51,430 nucleotides of DNA from Candidatus Gastranaerophilales bacterium (GCA_944323335.1 CALUSB010000012.1:1-51430), one strand, 5' to 3'; numbered from the stretch's first letter, positions 40,450-50,354 are shown. Notes: generated by a model from the letters alone, not told the origin. Numbers and translations: made by a program.

Positions 40450-41242
40450 ACTCGGGCATTTTAACACATTTTACTTCTTTGTTAATTTTAAAGAACATCT
40501 TTGCGCTGTTTTTAAACTCTTCAGGGTCTTTTGTAACGTAAAAATCAACATCACCCTTATCATTTGTATTCTTTATTATCTTAGAAACACTTTTTGCAAG
40601 CGATTTTGAGGGGTTAAAAAATATTTCCCTTGGTGCAAATTCAGATAATAAATCTAGAAGATAAGGGTAGTGCGTACAGCCCAGAATTATTCTTTTTGCC
40701 TTGTTTTCAAGGGCAATTTTCATTCTGTCTTGTATTGCAATATAACTTTCTTTAGTGTTATAGAGCCTGTTTTCAACAATTTCTGTGAATCCGGGGCAGG
40801 GTATTTCAACAACTTTTAAATCAGGGTTTACTTTTTTGATTTCACTTGCATACTTGCCGCTCTTAGCAGTTGCAGCGGTAGATAAAACACATATACAATC
40901 CCCGCTTTTAAGCCCCTCAGCTGCATCATGCGCTATACTTTGAATAAGAGGGAAAATCCTTAGACCCTTGAGGGTGAATTCTTTTTCCAAGTCCTCATAA
41001 GTTAGAGCAGATGTGGTATTGCAAGCTATTACCACATCTTTTACACCAAGGGTTAAGAAGAAATTTAAGATATTTTTATTAAAAAACAATATCTCTTCTT
41101 TTGACCTGCAACCGTATGGCAGATTTGCCGTGTCGCCAAAATATATAAACTTTGAAGAGGGAAGAACCTGAACAAGTTCTTTTAATATCGTAAGACCCCC
41201 GACTCCTGAGTCCATTACCCCTATTGTGTCACTGTAAGTCAT
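40436..41242 (-). CDS. murI: Glutamate racemase
   Basis: 268 residues; supplies D-glutamate for peptidoglycan. Catalytic cysteines are in V-I-A-C-N-T-T-S-A and L-G-C-T-H-Y-P-Y-L. The D-S-G-V-G-G-L-T motif lies near the N-terminus and Y-F-G-D-T-A-N-L-P-Y-G soon after. Length is usual. It overlaps the amidase gene by 4 bp at its start, so two cell-wall genes are coupled. Confidence 0.95.
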   Translation of the reverse strand: MTYSDTIGVMDSGVGGLTILKELVQVLPSSKFIYFGDTANLPYGCRSKEEILFFNKNILNFFLTLGVKDVVIACNTTSALTYEDLEKEFTLKGLRIFPLIQSIAHDAAEGLKSGDCICVLSTAATAKSGKYASEIKKVNPDLKVVEIPCPGFTEIVENRLYNTKESYIAIQDRMKIALENKAKRIILGCTHYPYLLDLLSEFAPREIFFNPSKSLAKSVSKIIKNTNDKGDVDFYVTKDPEEFKNSAKMFFKINKEVKCVKMPEFSRV

Positions 41243-43200
41243 TTTTGAGATTTTAAATACTCCATTATTCCATCAGCAAGTGATTTTGCAATTTCTTCCT
41301 GTCTTTTCTTGGTGATGAGCTCTTTTCTCTCGGCAGGATTTGAGATAAATCCTATTTCTACCAAAATGGCAGGTGCTGTTGTATGATTTATAACATAAAA
41401 TTTTGACTGAAACAAACCACGGTCACGTGTGTCCCATCTAGAGATATTTCTTGAGCTTGCAATTTTTGAATGAACTTTTTTTGCAAAATCAAGACTCACG
41501 GGGTGATACCAGTGTGTTTCCACTCCTATTATATCCTCTTTAACGGAAGAATTCACATGTACGCTTATAAAAACATCAGGACTTATTGAATTTGAAAAAT
41601 CGCTTCTCTCACTAAGCTCTACTGTTTTATCTCTATCGCGCGTCATATGAGTATAAACACCCATTTTTTTGAGGTTTTCTTCAAGCATTTTCGATACTTC
41701 AAGGGTTATATCTTTTTCATAAATTCCCTCTCTTGTAGCACCGACATCAGCACCGCCATGACCCGGGTCAATTACAACGCTATACATTTGTTTAATGGTT
41801 GAGGGGCGCTGCTTTTCAACTTCTTTTTCTTCTTTTTTAACAGGTTGGACGACAACGGGTTTAGGTTGAACTTTTACACGTTTTTTAAAGTATATTCTAA
41901 GTTCTTTGGCGTCAGGAGAAATTTGCGCATTTATGGCGGTTGAATCCTTAAGATGAAAAATTATTCTTGATTTTTCAAGTGCGATTTTTTGTGCGGTTAT
42001 ACCGCTGTAGTCAGGGTTTGCGTGGAGTTTTTTTAGTTCTTCTTCATTAAAATCTGCCACATTTTGCAAATCAACATAAAATTTTGAATTTTCTTCAAAC
42101 ATACTGAGCGCTATAGGGTTTGTAAAAGAAATATTTACAACATCTAAGTTCTCCCCTGCGTTTTTTGCACTGTATGATAAAATGGAACTTGTGGTTTCTG
42201 TGAGCTTTGCATTCAATACATCGGTTCTTTTTGCAATAAAAAGCCCCTGTAAATCAGGAGAAATAACCACTCTGTAGTTTTTTGCCTCACTTCCCTGCAA
42301 GACAAGGCGAGCTGTACTTTGGGTGTTTTGTCCTATTCTTAAAATTTCTCTCTGTGCTACATTTCCATCCACAACAAGAGCACTTGCCTGCGGCATAGTG
42401 TAGGTTTTGTTTCTCAGGTTTTGAGCAACATTTGTGTTTTCAATGTCATAAACCACTCGGAGCGGATTTTCCAGTACAAAAGAGCTTTTAAGAGATATAA
42501 GACCGCTGCCCTTTATCATTAAGCCGTTTTTAAGGGATTGAACAGAGTCAATATAAAACCCTGCTTTCATTTTGGTATTTTTTTCAGGGTTTTTTTTTGT
42601 TTCGTATTCTATTTGCTCTGTGTTTGCAACATTTATTATCTTTTCTTTTGTTTCGCTTGAGTATGTTGCAGCCTCAAAAATATCAGCCTTTCTCTCTCCT
42701 GATGTCATGTTGTTGTAGATTGTTTTATATTTTTCACTGCTAAGCAAAGTTTTTGAGAACAAAATCACTATTTGTCTGTCGTTTGCGTAAATTGAAAAAT
42801 CTTCGGGGTTAAATTTTTTATTGTATTCAAAAACAATCCTTACAGTGTTTGGAGAGGTTGAAAATTGAGATACTTTAACCGTGTCTATTTTTGAGTTTTT
42901 AAGGTTATAAGTTTTGGCGTTACCCGCTAAAACGGCATTTGTAATATCTACAAAAACCCTATCGGGGTTTGTTAAAAAACATTTTGTAATAACATTTTCC
43001 GGAGTTCTGGCGCTTTTTTCATTGTCCTCCGGAGTTTGCTGGGTTTTAGGAAATATTGTTCCTACAGACTGAATAATCACCATATTATCCGAATTATCAA
43101 ACTCAAGACCTGTGATTTTTATAACAGGAGCAGCTTGCGTACTAAACGTAGCGCAAAAAAACAATATCAAAGCCAGTATGAATTTGATTAACTTACTCAT
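41239..43200 (-). CDS. N-acetylmuramoyl-L-alanine amidase with AMIN domains
   Basis: 653 residues. A signal peptide (cut near 23, T-Q-A) is followed by a long beta-rich region with at least one and probably two or three AMIN domains (V-F-V-D-I-T-N-A, V-V-Y-D-I-E-N, F-Y-V-D-L-Q-N mark them). A Lys/Val/Glu/Pro linker leads to the catalytic Amidase_3 domain (~476-653). Zinc ligands are visible in D-P-G-H-G-G, the Glu of Y-E-K-D and S-V-H-V-N; the catalytic Glu is in V-E-I-G-F. It cleaves the amide between MurNAc and the peptide during cell separation. AMIN targets it to the septum. Confidence 0.93.
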   Translation of the reverse strand: MSKLIKFILALILFFCATFSTQAAPVIKITGLEFDNSDNMVIIQSVGTIFPKTQQTPEDNEKSARTPENVITKCFLTNPDRVFVDITNAVLAGNAKTYNLKNSKIDTVKVSQFSTSPNTVRIVFEYNKKFNPEDFSIYANDRQIVILFSKTLLSSEKYKTIYNNMTSGERKADIFEAATYSSETKEKIINVANTEQIEYETKKNPEKNTKMKAGFYIDSVQSLKNGLMIKGSGLISLKSSFVLENPLRVVYDIENTNVAQNLRNKTYTMPQASALVVDGNVAQREILRIGQNTQSTARLVLQGSEAKNYRVVISPDLQGLFIAKRTDVLNAKLTETTSSILSYSAKNAGENLDVVNISFTNPIALSMFEENSKFYVDLQNVADFNEEELKKLHANPDYSGITAQKIALEKSRIIFHLKDSTAINAQISPDAKELRIYFKKRVKVQPKPVVVQPVKKEEKEVEKQRPSTIKQMYSVVIDPGHGGADVGATREGIYEKDITLEVSKMLEENLKKMGVYTHMTRDRDKTVELSERSDFSNSISPDVFISVHVNSSVKEDIIGVETHWYHPVSLDFAKKVHSKIASSRNISRWDTRDRGLFQSKFYVINHTTAPAILVEIGFISNPAERKELITKKRQEEIAKSLADGIMEYLKSQK

Positions 43201-43726
43201 AACTCCTCATAATTAATAATAACACTAAGACACAAATAGGGACAAGAAAATAAAAGTAACAAATATTTAAAAACTCTATAATATTTGTTAGTCATGCTTT
43301 TTTGGACTTTGCAAGTAAATTTTTCTTCATTAAGTTTGTAAATTTTAATTTTCTCTATTGTTTTTGGGGGGCATGGTTGATTGTAAAAAAAAATTAATAT
43401 TTTTAATATTGCCCATGCGCCTATTTTGGTATTTGATAGTTGTGTCAAAGGAATTAAGCCAAGCATTACGAAAGGAGTGGTGGCAAGTATTACGGTCGTT
43501 GTATCGTAGAAATTAAAGAGGAATGTGAAAGAGATTATTAACAACAAAAAAAGATTTTAAAAGGCAGTAATGCTACTGGACTTTAAAAGAGGAAAAACGC
43601 CGCAAATTAAGCGGCTTTTTTTATTGTCGACATTACCCGCAAGGGCAATTTTGTGCAAATTTATTAGTCTTTTTTTTATTTTTTTGTTAAAATTTACATG
43701 TAAATTCTTATAAGGATATTAGAGAA
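43201..43726. other. Unassigned 526-bp AT-rich intergenic region before secD
   Basis: Two weak frames occur. On minus, 43197-43547 (116 codons from a TTG) encodes a hydrophobic start (~50 residues) and ends in a TGA that overlaps the amidase ATG (ATGA). On plus, a 47-codon frame starts at 43374 after a G-run. A TATAAT lies at 43278-43283 on plus, and a GCCGC-AAATTAA-GCGGC hairpin with T-runs on both sides lies near 43601-43625. Something transcribed on plus probably ends there, but I cannot identify it. A 16-bp palindrome AATTTACATGTAAATT (43691-43706) precedes secD. Confidence 0.4.
43601..43625 (+). terminator. Terminator hairpin upstream of secD
   Basis: A GCCGC / GCGGC stem around AAATTAA is followed by a T-run, with an A-run before it, so it can act in both directions. 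No annotated plus-strand gene precedes it closely, which is why the region may hold an RNA or a small gene. Confidence 0.65.
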
Positions 43727-45040
43727 ATGAAAAATAAAATCATTCTTTTTTGGGCGATTGTTTTAATAGCGCTAAGCTGTGCGGTTGTAATTTTTAAAAA
43801 GCCCGCAACTCTTGGTCTTGACCTTGTTGGCGGTTCAAGATTAACACTTGAAGCGCAAACTTCAAGCACTATTAAAAAAATCACCCCCGAGATTATGGAC
43901 TCACTTCAATACGCTATTGAAAACAGGGTTAACGCCCTTGGCGTAGGCGAAACTACAGTTCAAAAAATCGGCGATAAAAGACTGATGATTGAAATTCCAA
44001 ATATCTCAGACACCGCAAAGGCAAAAGAATTCTTGGGTGAAACTGCGGAACTTGAATTTAAACGCCCCGCAGGTATTGATGAAAACGGTGACACAAAATG
44101 GGAAAGCACCGGTCTAACAGGTAAAGACCTTAAAAAAGCCCTCGTAGGCTCAGCTCCCGGAAGCGGAGAGTGGATTGTATCAATTGAATTTAATCAAGAA
44201 GGCGCAAAGAAATTTGCCCACCTTACAAGAGACTTAGTTGGTCAGCAAATGGCAATTTTCTTTAACGGTGAACTTAAATCAGCACCTAGAGTAAATGAAG
44301 AAATCACGGGCGGTCATGCTCAAATCACAGGCGGGGACGGCGGTTTTGAATATCAGGAAGTTAAAAACATGGTTGACCTCTTAAACGCCGGTGCTCTTCC
44401 TGTCGGAGCAAATATTATCGAAGAAAACTCCGTAGGCCCGACTTTAGGTGCTGACAGTATTCAAAAAAGTAAAGTGGCAGGTGCAATAGGTCTTGCTCTT
44501 GTTATGATATTTATGATTGTTTGCTACAGAGCCCCCGGCGTTATATCTTGTATTGCACTTTTAATCTACAGTATTATAGTTTTTGCAATATTTAAGATTA
44601 TTCCCGTAACACTTACTCTTGCAGGTATTGCAGGTTTTATCCTATCAATAGGTATGGCAGTTGACGCTAATATACTGATATTTGAGCGTACAAAAGAAGA
44701 ACTAAGGTCGGGCAGGTCGCTGTTTACGGCTATTAACTCGGGCTTTGAAAGAGCATTTACAAGTATTTTCGACTCAAATATGACAACAATTATCACCTGC
44801 GCTATCTTATACGCTCTTGGAACAGGCGTTGTAAAAGGTTTTGCACTTACGCTTGCAATAGGTGTTTTAGTCAGTATGTTCAGTGCTATTACCGTTACAA
44901 AGAACTTTATGCACCTTGTATTCGGTACGGGCGAACTTAAACACCCTGCCCTGTTTGGTCTTAGAGCAGAAGACATACAAGACGCCTATAGTGCGACCGA
45001 AACAAAGAAAGAAAAAGCAAAATTCGGCGTACTTGATTAA
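43727..45040 (+). CDS. secD: Protein translocase subunit SecD
   Basis: 437 residues. The first membrane helix and the G-L-D-L-V-G-G-S-R-L-T-L block are followed by a periplasmic domain (with N-A-L-G-V-G-E-T and I-E-I-P-N-I) and then membrane helices 2-6. The V-G-P-T-L-G-A-D-S-I-Q motif and the G-M-A-V-D-A-N-I-L-I-F-E-R signature of RND-type translocases lie in that second half. It uses the proton gradient to help pull proteins through SecYEG. It is shorter than the 615-aa E. coli form, like other small SecDs. AAGGATATTAGAG precedes the ATG. Confidence 0.95.
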   Translation: MKNKIILFWAIVLIALSCAVVIFKKPATLGLDLVGGSRLTLEAQTSSTIKKITPEIMDSLQYAIENRVNALGVGETTVQKIGDKRLMIEIPNISDTAKAKEFLGETAELEFKRPAGIDENGDTKWESTGLTGKDLKKALVGSAPGSGEWIVSIEFNQEGAKKFAHLTRDLVGQQMAIFFNGELKSAPRVNEEITGGHAQITGGDGGFEYQEVKNMVDLLNAGALPVGANIIEENSVGPTLGADSIQKSKVAGAIGLALVMIFMIVCYRAPGVISCIALLIYSIIVFAIFKIIPVTLTLAGIAGFILSIGMAVDANILIFERTKEELRSGRSLFTAINSGFERAFTSIFDSNMTTIITCAILYALGTGVVKGFALTLAIGVLVSMFSAITVTKNFMHLVFGTGELKHPALFGLRAEDIQDAYSATETKKEKAKFGVLD

Positions 45041-45069
45041 TAAAGATTTTATAATAGGAGAAATATAAA

Positions 45070-46047
45070 ATGGCTAATCCCAATTTAATAAAAAGCAGTT
45101 ATCTGATTGATGTTGTAAAACACAGATGGCACTACCTTTTAATAAGCATTGTAATTCTTATACCCTGTATTTTGGCAATGTTTTATCTGATGTTTACTCA
45201 ACCAAATCATTCTCCTGTTAAACTCGGTATCGACTTTACGGGCGGTACAATCTTGCAATACGGCGTAAATAACTCGGTTACACCGGAGCAAATAAGTAAA
45301 ATAAGAACAGAGCTTCAAAACAACGGCGTAAACAACCCTATCATTCAAAATATAAGTAACTCAAGCACTGACAAAAACATAAAAAATATAATCTCTATAA
45401 AAACTCGTTTTATGGGTGAAAAAAATAACAACCAAATTGACAAAATTACTATGGTTCTTGCCCAAAACACCCAAGCGCCGCAGCTTATTTCAACAACTTC
45501 GGTCGGACCTACTTTAGGTAAAGAACTTCTTAAAAACTCTCTTGCAGCGCTTATGCTTGCATTTTTAGGAATTGTTATTTATATTTCTTTCAGATTTCAG
45601 GCAGACTACGCTATAATAGCTCTTGCAGCCCTTTTCCACGATGCACTTTTTGTTGTGGGCGTGTTTGCAATACTTGGAATTTTGTACAATGTTCAAGTAG
45701 ACAGCCTATTTATTACTGCAATTTTAACCGTTGTAGGTTTCTCTGTTCACGACACTATTGTTGTATTTGACAGAATAAGAGAAAACAATAGATTTTTGGC
45801 TAAAAAATACACAAGCGGGGAAATTATTAACGCAAGCGTTAACCAAACTCTTGCAAGAAGTTTAAATACTTCTCTTACAACACTTTTAACGCTGAGCGCA
45901 CTTTATTTCTTCGGCGGCTCAACAACCAAAGACTTTATTTTGGCTATGATATTGGGTATCATAGCAGGTACATACTCAAGTATTTTCTTTGCCTCTGTGC
46001 TTCTTGCATGGGATAAAGAAATAAAAGCAAAAAAAGCAAATGCATAA
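45070..46047 (+). CDS. secF: Protein translocase subunit SecF
   Basis: 325 residues. The first membrane helix, then G-I-D-F-T-G-G-T-I-L-Q-Y, the periplasmic stretch, and V-G-P-T-L-G-K-E-L before the five-helix bundle. G-F-S-V-H-D-T-I-V-V-F-D-R-I-R-E-N is the SecF hallmark. It pairs with SecD, from which it is 29 bp away with an AGGAGAAAT site. Its end overlaps the next gene by 8 bp. Confidence 0.95.
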   Translation: MANPNLIKSSYLIDVVKHRWHYLLISIVILIPCILAMFYLMFTQPNHSPVKLGIDFTGGTILQYGVNNSVTPEQISKIRTELQNNGVNNPIIQNISNSSTDKNIKNIISIKTRFMGEKNNNQIDKITMVLAQNTQAPQLISTTSVGPTLGKELLKNSLAALMLAFLGIVIYISFRFQADYAIIALAALFHDALFVVGVFAILGILYNVQVDSLFITAILTVVGFSVHDTIVVFDRIRENNRFLAKKYTSGEIINASVNQTLARSLNTSLTTLLTLSALYFFGGSTTKDFILAMILGIIAGTYSSIFFASVLLAWDKEIKAKKANA

Positions 46048-46474
46048 AGGACAAAAACAATACGACTCTCTGGCTCAGTTTGTAAGCACAGAGAGAGAAA
46101 AACTGGGGCTATCACAGTCAGGGCTTGCAAAAAAGTGCAATCTTACTTTGGGTGAAATAGGCTCTATTGAATCAGGTATAGAGACATTCCTTTCAACCAC
46201 GGTAAGACAAAAGCTCTCCAAAGGTCTTAAAGTCGGCTTATGCGACATTAAAAGATATGAAAAAGGAGAAAGCTTCACGCTTGGCAGCGCTAAAGAAATA
46301 GAAGAGATAAAAGAGCAGATACTCGCTAACGGAGAATTTTCTAAAGTAGCGCTGTACTGCCCTATATGCGGCGAAAGACTGATAACAAGAATTGCAAAAA
46401 TGTATGACCTTGAGGACAACCTTATGTTGCACCCGAAAGCCAAATGTTCTAAGTGTCCGTTTCAAATATCATAA
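46040..46474 (+). CDS. XRE-type HTH protein with zinc ribbon
   Basis: 144 residues. The N-terminal half has an XRE-like helix-turn-helix (R-E-K-L-G-L-S-Q-S-G-L-A-K-K-C-N-L-T-L-G-E-I-G-S-I-E-S-G). The C-terminus has two CxxC pairs (C-P-I-C-G-E-R and C-S-K-C-P-F) forming a zinc ribbon. The ATG is 8 bp inside secF, so it is co-translated with secDF. A DNA-binding regulator is likely; its target is unknown. It ends at a strong bidirectional terminator. Confidence 0.8.
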   Translation: MHKGQKQYDSLAQFVSTEREKLGLSQSGLAKKCNLTLGEIGSIESGIETFLSTTVRQKLSKGLKVGLCDIKRYEKGESFTLGSAKEIEEIKEQILANGEFSKVALYCPICGERLITRIAKMYDLEDNLMLHPKAKCSKCPFQIS

Positions 46475-46502
46475 AAAACGCCCTTACTAAAGGGCGTTTT
46501 TT
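46475..46502. terminator. Bidirectional terminator between the secDF-HTH unit and gltX
   Basis: An 11-bp stem (46475-46485 with 46490-46500), loop ACTA, flanked by A- and T-runs. It serves the convergent units on both strands. Confidence 0.9.
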
Positions 46503-46517
46503 ATGATATTTTATACT

Positions 46518-47957
46518 CTACAGAGCCGCTCTGAGGCGTTTTTCCACTCTATCTTTTCCTAAAATCCAAACCGTTTGCGCCATATCAGCACCCCTTGTTC
46601 TGCCCGTAAGAGCAGCACGCAGCGCCCACATGGTGTCTTTTGGTTTAAGACCTTTATTTTCTTTAAAGTAAGCTCTTAAATCGCCAAGCTTGTTATGAAT
46701 ATTTTCCTCATCATCAAAGTTCCATTGATTAAGCGTATCAATAGTGTATTTAATAACCTCTTTTGATGAATCTTTATCCACAACTTCCCTTACTTCATCA
46801 AGGTTTATATCTTCTTCAAAGAAATAACTTGCATCGTGTTTAATTTCAGATAAAACAGTAAGCGGTTCGCGAGTAATTTCAACAATTTTTTCAAGCTTTT
46901 CTCTTGAATATTTTGAAGTATCATAATCAGCCAAAAACGGCAAAATCATATCGGTTAGTTTTGGCATTTCCATTTTCTTAATGTACTGACCGTTCATCCA
47001 GTTTAATTTATCATATTCAAAAACCGAATTTGAACTTGAAACTTCATGGATTCTAAAGTCAGCAGCTATCTCATCAACTGTCTTTATCTCAACACCATCC
47101 GAGGGTGACCAGCCTAAAAGTGCAACAAAGTTAATAAGAGCATCTGTTAAATAACCCTGTTTTACAAAGTCACTTACAGCGGTTGCACCATGGCGTTTAG
47201 AAAGCTTAGTCCTATCTGGTGCAAGTATCATGCCCAAGTGTCCAAACCTTGGAACTTTAGCACCCAGCGCCTCATAGATTAAAATTTGTTTAGGAGTGTT
47301 TGAAATATGGTCTTCACCCCTTATGATATCTGTAATATTCATCAACATATCATCAATTACAACGGCAAAATTATATGTCGGAGTACCGTTAGATTTCATA
47401 ATTACAAAGTCGCCAATCAAGCTTGTATCAAACTTTAACTCTCCTTTTACAAGGTCATTAAAAATAAGTTCTTTATGCTCAACCTTAAAGCGAATAGAGG
47501 GTTTAATACCTTTAGCACGAAGCTCGTCCTTTTGCTCTTGCGTTAAATTAAGACATTTTCTTGAGTAAACATATGCGTTATGATTTTTAATAGCTTCTTC
47601 TTTTTCTGCTTCAAGTTCTTCATTTGTACAAAAACACTCGTACGCATAACCTTTATCAATAAGCATTTGAGCGTATTTAGGATAAATATCAAACCTTTCC
47701 GATTGGCAATAAGGACCGTAGTTTCCGCCAACATCAGGGCCTTCATCCCAGTTAAGACCGAGCGCTTTTAGCGAATCAAAAATATTTTGTTTAAAAGCTT
47801 CAGAACTTCTGTCTAAGTCTGTATCTTCAATTCTTAAAACAAACTCGCCGCCTGTTTTTTTAGCATATAAAAAATTAAACAACGCGGTTCTTGCCGTACC
47901 GATGTGCAAATTTCCGCTTGGAGACGGTGCAATCCTAACTCTTATTTTGTCTGACAT
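46518..47957 (-). CDS. gltX: Glutamyl-tRNA synthetase
   Basis: 479 residues, class I synthetase. The HIGH motif is P-S-G-N-L-H-I-G-T near 11-19 and KMSKS appears as K-L-S-K-R-H-G near 245. R-I-E-D-T-D and E-D-H-I-S-N-T-P-K lie between, and the C-terminal anticodon-binding helical domain ends in K-D-R-V. It charges tRNA-Glu (and possibly tRNA-Gln, if a GatCAB amidotransferase is present). GAGGATTAATC precedes the ATG. It is divergent from hom, with a 90-bp gap. Confidence 0.96.
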   Translation of the reverse strand: MSDKIRVRIAPSPSGNLHIGTARTALFNFLYAKKTGGEFVLRIEDTDLDRSSEAFKQNIFDSLKALGLNWDEGPDVGGNYGPYCQSERFDIYPKYAQMLIDKGYAYECFCTNEELEAEKEEAIKNHNAYVYSRKCLNLTQEQKDELRAKGIKPSIRFKVEHKELIFNDLVKGELKFDTSLIGDFVIMKSNGTPTYNFAVVIDDMLMNITDIIRGEDHISNTPKQILIYEALGAKVPRFGHLGMILAPDRTKLSKRHGATAVSDFVKQGYLTDALINFVALLGWSPSDGVEIKTVDEIAADFRIHEVSSSNSVFEYDKLNWMNGQYIKKMEMPKLTDMILPFLADYDTSKYSREKLEKIVEITREPLTVLSEIKHDASYFFEEDINLDEVREVVDKDSSKEVIKYTIDTLNQWNFDDEENIHNKLGDLRAYFKENKGLKPKDTMWALRAALTGRTRGADMAQTVWILGKDRVEKRLRAAL

Positions 47958-48013
47958 GATTAATCCTCTTTTAAATTACTTTGCATAAAAATAATACCTC
48001 CAAAATAAAATTT

Positions 48014-48041
48014 TTGCATTTTAAAATTTATTTAGTATTAT
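48014..48041 (+). promoter_or_regulatory. Promoter of leaderless hom-thrC mRNA
   Basis: TTGCAT (48014-48019), a 16-bp spacer and TATTAT (48036-48041), ending 6 nt before the hom ATG. Transcription should therefore start at the ATG. No Shine-Dalgarno is present. Confidence 0.6.
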
Positions 48042-48047
48042 TTTCTT

Positions 48048-49301
48048 ATGGAAAATAAATTGATAATCGGATTAATCGGGCTTGGCACTGTAGGTTCGGG
48101 AGTTGTAAAAACTCTTAAGAACTTTCCCGAAATTGAAATAAAAAGTGCCGCTGTTAGAAACATCAACAAAAAAAGAGACGTCGAAGTTCAAGAAATTACA
48201 GACGACCCTTTTAAAATTGTAAATGACCCTGAAATAAACGTGGTTGTTGAAGTTGCAGGCGGAGTTAACCCTGCTTTTGAACTTTTAAAAACGGCAATTG
48301 TAAACAAAAAGCATATTGTAACCGCTAACAAAGAACTTCTTGCAAAGCACGGGGCGGAGCTTTTTGACCTTGCTAACAAATACAATGTGGCAATTTTATA
48401 CGAAGCAGCCGTTGCAGGCGGTATTCCTATTATTATGCCCATTAAAACAACTCTTCAAGGAAATAAATTTAAAAAAGTTGCAGGTATTCTAAACGGCACA
48501 ACTAACTACATTTTAACCAAAATGGAAGAGAAAAATATCTCTTATCAAGAGTGCCTAAAAGACGCTCAAGAGCTCGGATACGCTGAAGCTGACCCAACAG
48601 GAGATGTTGAGGGCTTTGATACAATGTATAAAATAGCGACATTAGCTAACATTGTATTTCATAAAAGAATTGATATCTCTAAAATCTATCGCGAAGGTAT
48701 TACAAATATTTCGGCTGATGATATTAAATATGCAAATGAACTGGGTTATAAAATTAAACTCATTGCACTTGCTCAAAGCTCGGATGATGAGCTTGATGTC
48801 AGAGTTCACCCTATGCTTGTTAAAAAAGAAAATATCATATCAGGCATAAATAACGCACTAAATGCGGTAATGCTTGAGGGTCATCCTGTAGGACAAGTTA
48901 TGTTCACAGGCCCCGGAGCAGGAGAGTTCCCCACTGCAAGCTCTGTTGTGGGTGATATTCTTGCAATAAAAGCAGAGTATGGAAAATGCGAAAATATTCT
49001 TCCTATGACTCGCTGCCACCACAAAGAAAAAGCAGTGCAAAAAGATATATTGGATACTAAAAACAGCTACTATATTTCAATCACGGCACAAAATGCCATG
49101 GGCACAATAGGTGTAATAGGAACTGTTTGCGGTAATAATAAAATAAACCTCTCAAGCGTATTGCAAAAAGGCACAGAGCCAAACGGCACGGCGCATATTA
49201 TTGTAATAACCGAAGAATGCTCCGAACGCGACATTCAAAACGCAATAGCGCAGCTTAAAAAAGATTCAATTATAATTAATAATTTAATAAGGGTAATGTA
49301 G
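48048..49301 (+). CDS. hom: Homoserine dehydrogenase
   Basis: 417 residues. An NAD(P) Rossmann motif G-L-I-G-L-G-T-V-G-S-G-V-V is followed by T-A-N-K-E-L-L (cofactor/catalytic region) and the signature G-I-L-N-G-T-T-N-Y-I-L-T-K-M. The substrate-binding E-A-D-P-T-G-D-V-E-G-F-D comes next. A C-terminal ACT domain (Y-Y-I-S-I-T-A-Q-N-A-M-G) is the usual threonine feedback site. It reduces aspartate semialdehyde to homoserine for threonine and methionine. thrC begins at the base after its stop. Confidence 0.96.
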   Translation: MENKLIIGLIGLGTVGSGVVKTLKNFPEIEIKSAAVRNINKKRDVEVQEITDDPFKIVNDPEINVVVEVAGGVNPAFELLKTAIVNKKHIVTANKELLAKHGAELFDLANKYNVAILYEAAVAGGIPIIMPIKTTLQGNKFKKVAGILNGTTNYILTKMEEKNISYQECLKDAQELGYAEADPTGDVEGFDTMYKIATLANIVFHKRIDISKIYREGITNISADDIKYANELGYKIKLIALAQSSDDELDVRVHPMLVKKENIISGINNALNAVMLEGHPVGQVMFTGPGAGEFPTASSVVGDILAIKAEYGKCENILPMTRCHHKEKAVQKDILDTKNSYYISITAQNAMGTIGVIGTVCGNNKINLSSVLQKGTEPNGTAHIIVITEECSERDIQNAIAQLKKDSIIINNLIRVM

Positions 49302-50354
49302 ATGAGATACAACGGATTAATCGACAAGTACAGAGAGTATCTGCCCGTAAGCGACAGTACGGAAATTATTACACTATGCGAGGGCAACACCCCTCTTATA
49401 AAAGCAGACAATCTTGCTCGCAAACTTGAGCTTGACTGTGAAATATACCTTAAATACGAAGGTTCAAACCCGACAGGAAGCTTTAAAGACCGGGGTATGA
49501 CAATGGCCGTCACAAAAGCAAAAGAAGAAGGCTCTCATGCTATAATTTGCGCTTCTACAGGCAACACTTCAGCTGCTGCTGCTGCGTACGGCGCAAAAGC
49601 AGGGCTTAAGACTTATGTTTTAATACCTGACGGATATATTGCACTTGGCAAATTATCACAAGCTATGATGTATGGTGCAAGAGTTATAGCAATTAACGGC
49701 AACTTCGATAACGCACTTGATGCCGTTCGTGAAATTTCAAAAAATTATCCTATAACCCTTGTAAATTCTGTTAACCCATACAGAATAGAGGGCCAGAAAA
49801 CAGGTGCTTTTGAAATTATTGAAGCACTTGGCGATGCACCTGATTATCACTTTATTCCCGTTGGTAATGCAGGCAACATAACAGCTTACTGGAAAGGTTA
49901 CAAAGAATTCTTTAACCTTGGCAAATCTAAACAACTGCCAAAAATGATGGGTATTCAAGCAGAAGGCTCAGCGGCAATTGTTAAAGGTCACAAAATTGAC
50001 GCTCCTCAAACCATTGCAACCGCTATAAGAATCGGTAACCCCGCAAGCTGGAAACAAGCAGAGGCAGCGCGTGACGAGTCAAAAGGTACAATTGATATGG
50101 TAAGCGATGAAAAAATAATCGAAGCTTACAATCTTTTAGCCTCAACCGAGGGTGTACTGGCTGAACCTGCAAGCTGCGCACCTGTAGCAGGACTTATTAA
50201 ACTTAAAGATACAATTAAACCAAAATCAAAAATTGTTTGCATCTTAACAGGTAACGGTCTAAAAGACCCTGACTGTGCTATTAAATACGCTAAATCACCT
50301 GTAGAAAAAACAACAAGTGATATTAAAGACATAGTTAAATTAATGGGTCTATAA
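49302..50354 (+). CDS. thrC: Threonine synthase
   Basis: 350 residues, PLP fold-type II. The lysine that binds PLP is in [11 protein letters not shown] near 58-68, followed by [10 protein letters not shown] (phosphate loop) and V-P-V-G-N-A-G-N. It converts O-phosphohomoserine to threonine. Directly abutting hom, it forms a two-gene unit; thrB (homoserine kinase) is not in the window. A terminator follows 13 bp later. Confidence 0.96.
   Translation: MRYNGLIDKYREYLPVSDSTEIITLCEGNTPLIKADNLARKLELDCEIYLKYEGSNPTGSFKDRGMTMAVTKAKEEGSHAIICASTGNTSAAAAAYGAKAGLKTYVLIPDGYIALGKLSQAMMYGARVIAINGNFDNALDAVREISKNYPITLVNSVNPYRIEGQKTGAFEIIEALGDAPDYHFIPVGNAGNITAYWKGYKEFFNLGKSKQLPKMMGIQAEGSAAIVKGHKIDAPQTIATAIRIGNPASWKQAEAARDESKGTIDMVSDEKIIEAYNLLASTEGVLAEPASCAPVAGLIKLKDTIKPKSKIVCILTGNGLKDPDCAIKYAKSPVEKTTSDIKDIVKLMGL

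Noticed and set aside
43197-43547. 116-aa hydrophobic protein before the amidase gene as a confident gene
   Set aside because: It starts at a TTG without a ribosome-binding site and has a biased composition. Only the ATGA overlap favours it, so it is mentioned within the intergenic entry.
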